NCBI RefSeq assembly: GCF_002251945.1
Contig: NZ_NDHW01000045.1
Location: forward strand, 29,832 to 93,831
Length of the DNA: 64,000 nt
From: Pseudanabaena sp. SR411
GTDB lineage: Bacteria; Cyanobacteriota; Cyanobacteriia; Pseudanabaenales; Pseudanabaenaceae
Direction of reading: 5' to 3'
The notes beneath the pieces are model-generated. The model was not told the origin of the DNA, made no database searches, and worked only from the letters and a program-made list of their open reading frames with translations. The position numbers were made by a program, and so were the translations under genes. Each line of letters opens with the position of its first letter. Positions within the stretch are counted from its first letter, which is position 1. Shown in pieces: positions 61,456 through 64,000 of this stretch.

Positions 61456-62037
61456 TTAGCTAGAAATCTGCCAGCGTTGCGGTTGCCAAATATGATTAGG
61501 AATACTCGATAGGATAATTTCAATGGGAGTATACTCGTTCTCTTTAATATTCGCTACTGTTTGGTTTATTTTTTTTGGAGAGTTCGTGGCAGGGTTGGTA
61601 GTAGTGAGCGATGAGAGTAATGGATCAACTAACTCCGATGCATATATATCTAGCTCTTGATACTCATTAATAGTGAGACTGCCGATTACGCGATCCACGA
61701 TTACACCGACCCCACCCAGATTTTTGTTACTCAAATTATCGGCAAGTTTACTCAGCCTCACCACTGTCAGAGATTCAGTGATTAAAGTGCGTTGCTCCCC
61801 CATTAACAATCGTAATAACAGCAAAGGCATCACAGTTGCTTGATGATGCGTTACACCAATGATTGCTGTTTCGTAAAACGGCAAAGCTAAAATGGCATTG
61901 CGTTCGAGAATGATAATTTCTGATATTAAAACATCGGGAAAAGTAACTGAGCGATCGCCAACTTTTGCCACAATATATCGATTACTTGGTGCAACTTGAT
62001 GATCAAGTAAGTTCTCTGTGTTGGCAGGAATGCTCAT
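61456..62037 (-). CDS. CheW-like adaptor of the second cluster
   Basis: A 193-residue CheW domain protein (YIVAKVGDRSVTFPDVLISEII, LPFYETAIIGVTHHQATVMPLLLL, GVGVIVDRVIGSL). Its start overlaps the CheY stop by four bases (ATGA), so the two are coupled. The usual core turn G-x-x-N-x-R-G is replaced by GVTHHQAT, a visible divergence from standard CheW. Confidence 0.8.
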   Translation of the reverse strand: MSIPANTENLLDHQVAPSNRYIVAKVGDRSVTFPDVLISEIIILERNAILALPFYETAIIGVTHHQATVMPLLLLRLLMGEQRTLITESLTVVRLSKLADNLSNKNLGGVGVIVDRVIGSLTINEYQELDIYASELVDPLLSSLTTTNPATNSPKKINQTVANIKENEYTPIEIILSSIPNHIWQPQRWQISS

Positions 62038-62411
62038 TTCACACGTTGTGGTAACTTCTTCAAGACTTCAGATAAGGATTCCCGACTAACAGGTTTAGGC
62101 AAATAGTCATTAGCTTTAGCGCGTTTTAGCCCATAATCAATTTCCAGTTTGGTGCTTTTGGTTGAGCATAAAATTACATACTGATCTGTAAGTTGCTGAT
62201 GCGATCGCAGTTCTCGCAAAAACTTATAACCATCTTGTTCTGGCAACACAATATCCAAAAAAATTGCTGTGTAGGAATTGTTAATAATTTTATCCAAAGC
62301 GCCAATAGTTGACTCGCAAAAATCTACAGAATGTCCAAGATCTCTCAAGAAAGAAGTTAATAAATGTCTTTGAATCGCGGAATCATCAATTATTAGAAAA
62401 TGCTCACTCAT
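62034..62411 (-). CDS. CheY-like response regulator of the second cluster
   Basis: A 125-residue receiver: IIDDSAIQRHLLTSFL, phospho-Asp in AIFLDIVLPEQDGYKFL, ILCSTKS, YLPKPV. Similar in kind to the CheY at 39117 (both have ILCSTKS), which suggests a common origin of the two clusters. 129 bp after the PATAN-REC gene and overlapping cheW. Confidence 0.9.
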   Translation of the reverse strand: MSEHFLIIDDSAIQRHLLTSFLRDLGHSVDFCESTIGALDKIINNSYTAIFLDIVLPEQDGYKFLRELRSHQQLTDQYVILCSTKSTKLEIDYGLKRAKANDYLPKPVSRESLSEVLKKLPQRVK

Positions 62412-62540
62412 GATTTTTACCCTAAACTTTATCCAGTTAATTAAATACTGCTACTTATGCTGACTTGAGAATGAATGTAACCCCCAACATTCTTTATGAA
62501 TCACAAGTTTACCTTTGTAAAACTGATATAAATTGCTCTC

Positions 62541-63755
62541 CTAGACTAATGTATCTGTTGATAAAGGTGCAAGTTCTCTCAATAAGTTACGCAATTCGTC
62601 GCGGAATTTTGGTGTATCTGACGACGATCTTGGCTTGGCTAGAAATCGACAATTTGCCCACCTTGCCCTAAAGTTATTGGTCATACTATTTTCAGCAGTA
62701 ACTAACACTAAAGATAGTGTAGCTAAATCACGTTGACGACGAATTTGTTTAATTAAATCAAATCCATTTAAGCTTGGCATATTGATATCAATAAATACAA
62801 TCGTCGGTTTGTAATCTAAGATTTTGTCGGTAGCGGCTTCTGCATCATCAGTAAAGTCAACTTGATACCCCCAGCTAATCAGCAATCGTTGCATTTGTTG
62901 CAGTAAAACAGGTGAGTCATCCACAATAAAGACTCTAGGCTCGTCTTTAGGTGCGGTTGGTGCATTTGCTTGGATACGCGCACCAATGTCACTGTCGGAT
63001 TTGCGCTCTTGCAGTGGCACAATTGACACAATATTTTTTTGAGCTAACTTGTCCAACAATAAAGCCGTGCGATAAATTGGCTGTTTAAAAGTATCAGCGA
63101 TCGCACAGATGCGATCTTGCCCCGTTGTGACCTTAGCAAAAAGAGGGAAATTGTCATTGCCCACCCTCGCTAGTAAATTTGCCGCATCAACGAGTTGGAC
63201 TAATTGATAAGGATGTTTAACACAATCAAATTTTTGCCATTGTCTGACTTCATTGGTGATGGTATTTTCGAGTACTGATAACTGCCAAATCGGTAGATTG
63301 ATTTGTAGATCGTTAGCTGGTTTCCACACAAACGAAAACCCATCTTCTAAATGCAATGACAACAGGTTTTCTAAGATCACCTCTTTTAAAACTTCCTTAG
63401 TAATTTCAGGATGTTTTTTATAAACATTGTTCACAAAAGGGTAGCAGTAAGGACGATTGCTTTGGCGCTGTTCCCATTCAGGAATGCGCGAAAAATTGAT
63501 GCCTTTGCTATTGTATTTGCGAACCAATGTGGGTATGACTTGACCTTCTTCTTCTGCTAATACTAATCCTCCACCCGTAAGTAATAATTTCCACCGATGA
63601 TATTTTGTCTCTACACGGATTACTCCTGTAGAACGACTCATGACGCGCATAGCTGCTAACAGGATGTGTAATGTGGCATTCCTCACTACCTGTCCGTCCG
63701 TCAAGTTATTAGACACAAGGTCTGAGTTAGGCAAGGAACCTGTCATAGCAATCAT
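62541..63755 (-). CDS. PATAN-type response regulator of the second cluster
   Basis: A 404-residue protein: an effector region in the first 270 residues (TGVIRVETKYHRWKLLLTGGGLVLAEEE, then YCYPFVNNVYKKHPEITKEV) and a receiver at about 275-400 (VFIVDDSPVLLQQMQRLL, IVFIDINMPSLNGFDLI, LVTAENS, FLAKP). Same architecture as the product of 37838-39049. First gene of the cluster. An alternative start lies at 63746. It may act on the type IV pilus machinery like its better-known relatives; inferred. Confidence 0.85.
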   Translation of the reverse strand: MIAMTGSLPNSDLVSNNLTDGQVVRNATLHILLAAMRVMSRSTGVIRVETKYHRWKLLLTGGGLVLAEEEGQVIPTLVRKYNSKGINFSRIPEWEQRQSNRPYCYPFVNNVYKKHPEITKEVLKEVILENLLSLHLEDGFSFVWKPANDLQINLPIWQLSVLENTITNEVRQWQKFDCVKHPYQLVQLVDAANLLARVGNDNFPLFAKVTTGQDRICAIADTFKQPIYRTALLLDKLAQKNIVSIVPLQERKSDSDIGARIQANAPTAPKDEPRVFIVDDSPVLLQQMQRLLISWGYQVDFTDDAEAATDKILDYKPTIVFIDINMPSLNGFDLIKQIRRQRDLATLSLVLVTAENSMTNNFRARWANCRFLAKPRSSSDTPKFRDELRNLLRELAPLSTDTLV

Positions 63756-64000
63756 GTTTTTTGACTGGGAGGCACTTGGATGGGAAAAATATTATAAATA
63801 TTACAAAAAACGGATCACTTCATCATAGATCGTAGCAACTAGAGATAAATTCGATTGGTTGTCTCAGATACATTATCCCAAATTGTATTCAGGTTAGCAC
63901 CGTATCGTCTGTAAGCAATTCTACTTAGTTATAGCTTGCCATTCACTCCATCGCAATTCTAATTATAAAAATCGGTTTTTTGAAAGCCCGCCGACGGCGG
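63756..64000. other. Upstream interval of the second chemosensory cluster
   Basis: AT-rich and apparently non-coding. The last bases (CCCGCCGACGGCGG after AAAAATCGGTTTTTTGAAAG) look like the left arm and core of another palindromic element that continues past the window. Confidence 0.5.

Noticed and set aside
1..64000. tRNA, rRNA or other stable RNA genes
   Set aside because: No cloverleaf with CCA-end features or rRNA-like stretch was noticed in the intergenic regions; a tRNAscan or Rfam search would settle it.

Overview
The window is a 64 kb piece of a cyanobacterial chromosome, most plausibly a Pseudanabaena-like filamentous or thin-celled lineage. The evidence is direct: the octamer GCGATCGC (HIP1) recurs throughout, genes for photosynthetic complexes are present (ndhN, a CCB1-type cytochrome b6f cofactor assembly factor), and so are a CruA/CruP carotenoid enzyme, DUF1825, PATAN-type response regulators and cobalamin synthesis genes. 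The genus is an inference; no rRNA or tRNA gene was seen.

Layout. 1-4000: uppS (cut by the window edge) overlapped by cdaA, lysA, CCB1. 4000-7450: a Wzc-type tyrosine autokinase and a double-domain CobO. 7560-13300: a decayed accessory patch around polA, with a broken IS5-family element, a Phd-type antitoxin remnant split by a MITE, a YoeB toxin remnant and the C-terminal relic of a type I restriction HsdR. 13300-26900: housekeeping and unknown genes (WGR beta-propeller protein, CruP-like, cobB, pentapeptide protein, NurA-like, MoeZ, DUF1825, ComF, NdhN). 27000-32400: KtrB/KtrA potassium uptake, an unknown protein, murF. 32480-37440: a CBS-PAS hybrid histidine kinase divergent from a BMP-type solute-binding lipoprotein. 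37838-49096: a complete chemosensory operon of the PixGHIJL/PilGHIJL type with two MCPs, a hybrid CheA and two CheW proteins, followed by an OmpR-type regulator. 49900-55200: DUF4259, a lipoprotein serpin, a carboxyl-terminal protease, cobS, a membrane protein. 55452-63755: a second chemosensory cluster on the minus strand (PATAN-REC, CheY, CheW, giant MCP) without a CheA.

Two features stand out. First, the giant MCP (1957 residues) carries an acidic tail of nearly 1200 residues almost free of Lys and Arg, with a hydrophobic segment between the signalling domain and the tail. Its cluster has no kinase, so it probably works through the hybrid CheA 7 kb away, which itself has a long acidic linker. 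Second, the intergenic spaces are packed with palindromic elements of about 80-110 bp belonging to several families with defined ends (TAGCARTCCT, TAGCAAYG, TAAGTASNT, TACAGNRCTTT, TACCAA). Several are flanked by TA dinucleotides, and one has landed inside a recognisable antitoxin gene, which fixes its ends and its TA duplication. They look like IS630/Tc1-type MITEs whose inner stems differ from copy to copy while staying self-complementary. A third, unrelated palindromic repeat sits in frame inside cobB, polA and cruP, in the manner of protein-embedded repeats.

Functional links that the window suggests: CdaA makes c-di-AMP, and KtrA/KtrB is a classic c-di-AMP target family elsewhere; CobO, CobB and CobS are three separated steps of one cobalamin pathway; the two chemosensory clusters together supply two PATAN regulators, two CheY, three CheW, three MCPs and one CheA, probably for type IV pilus motility.
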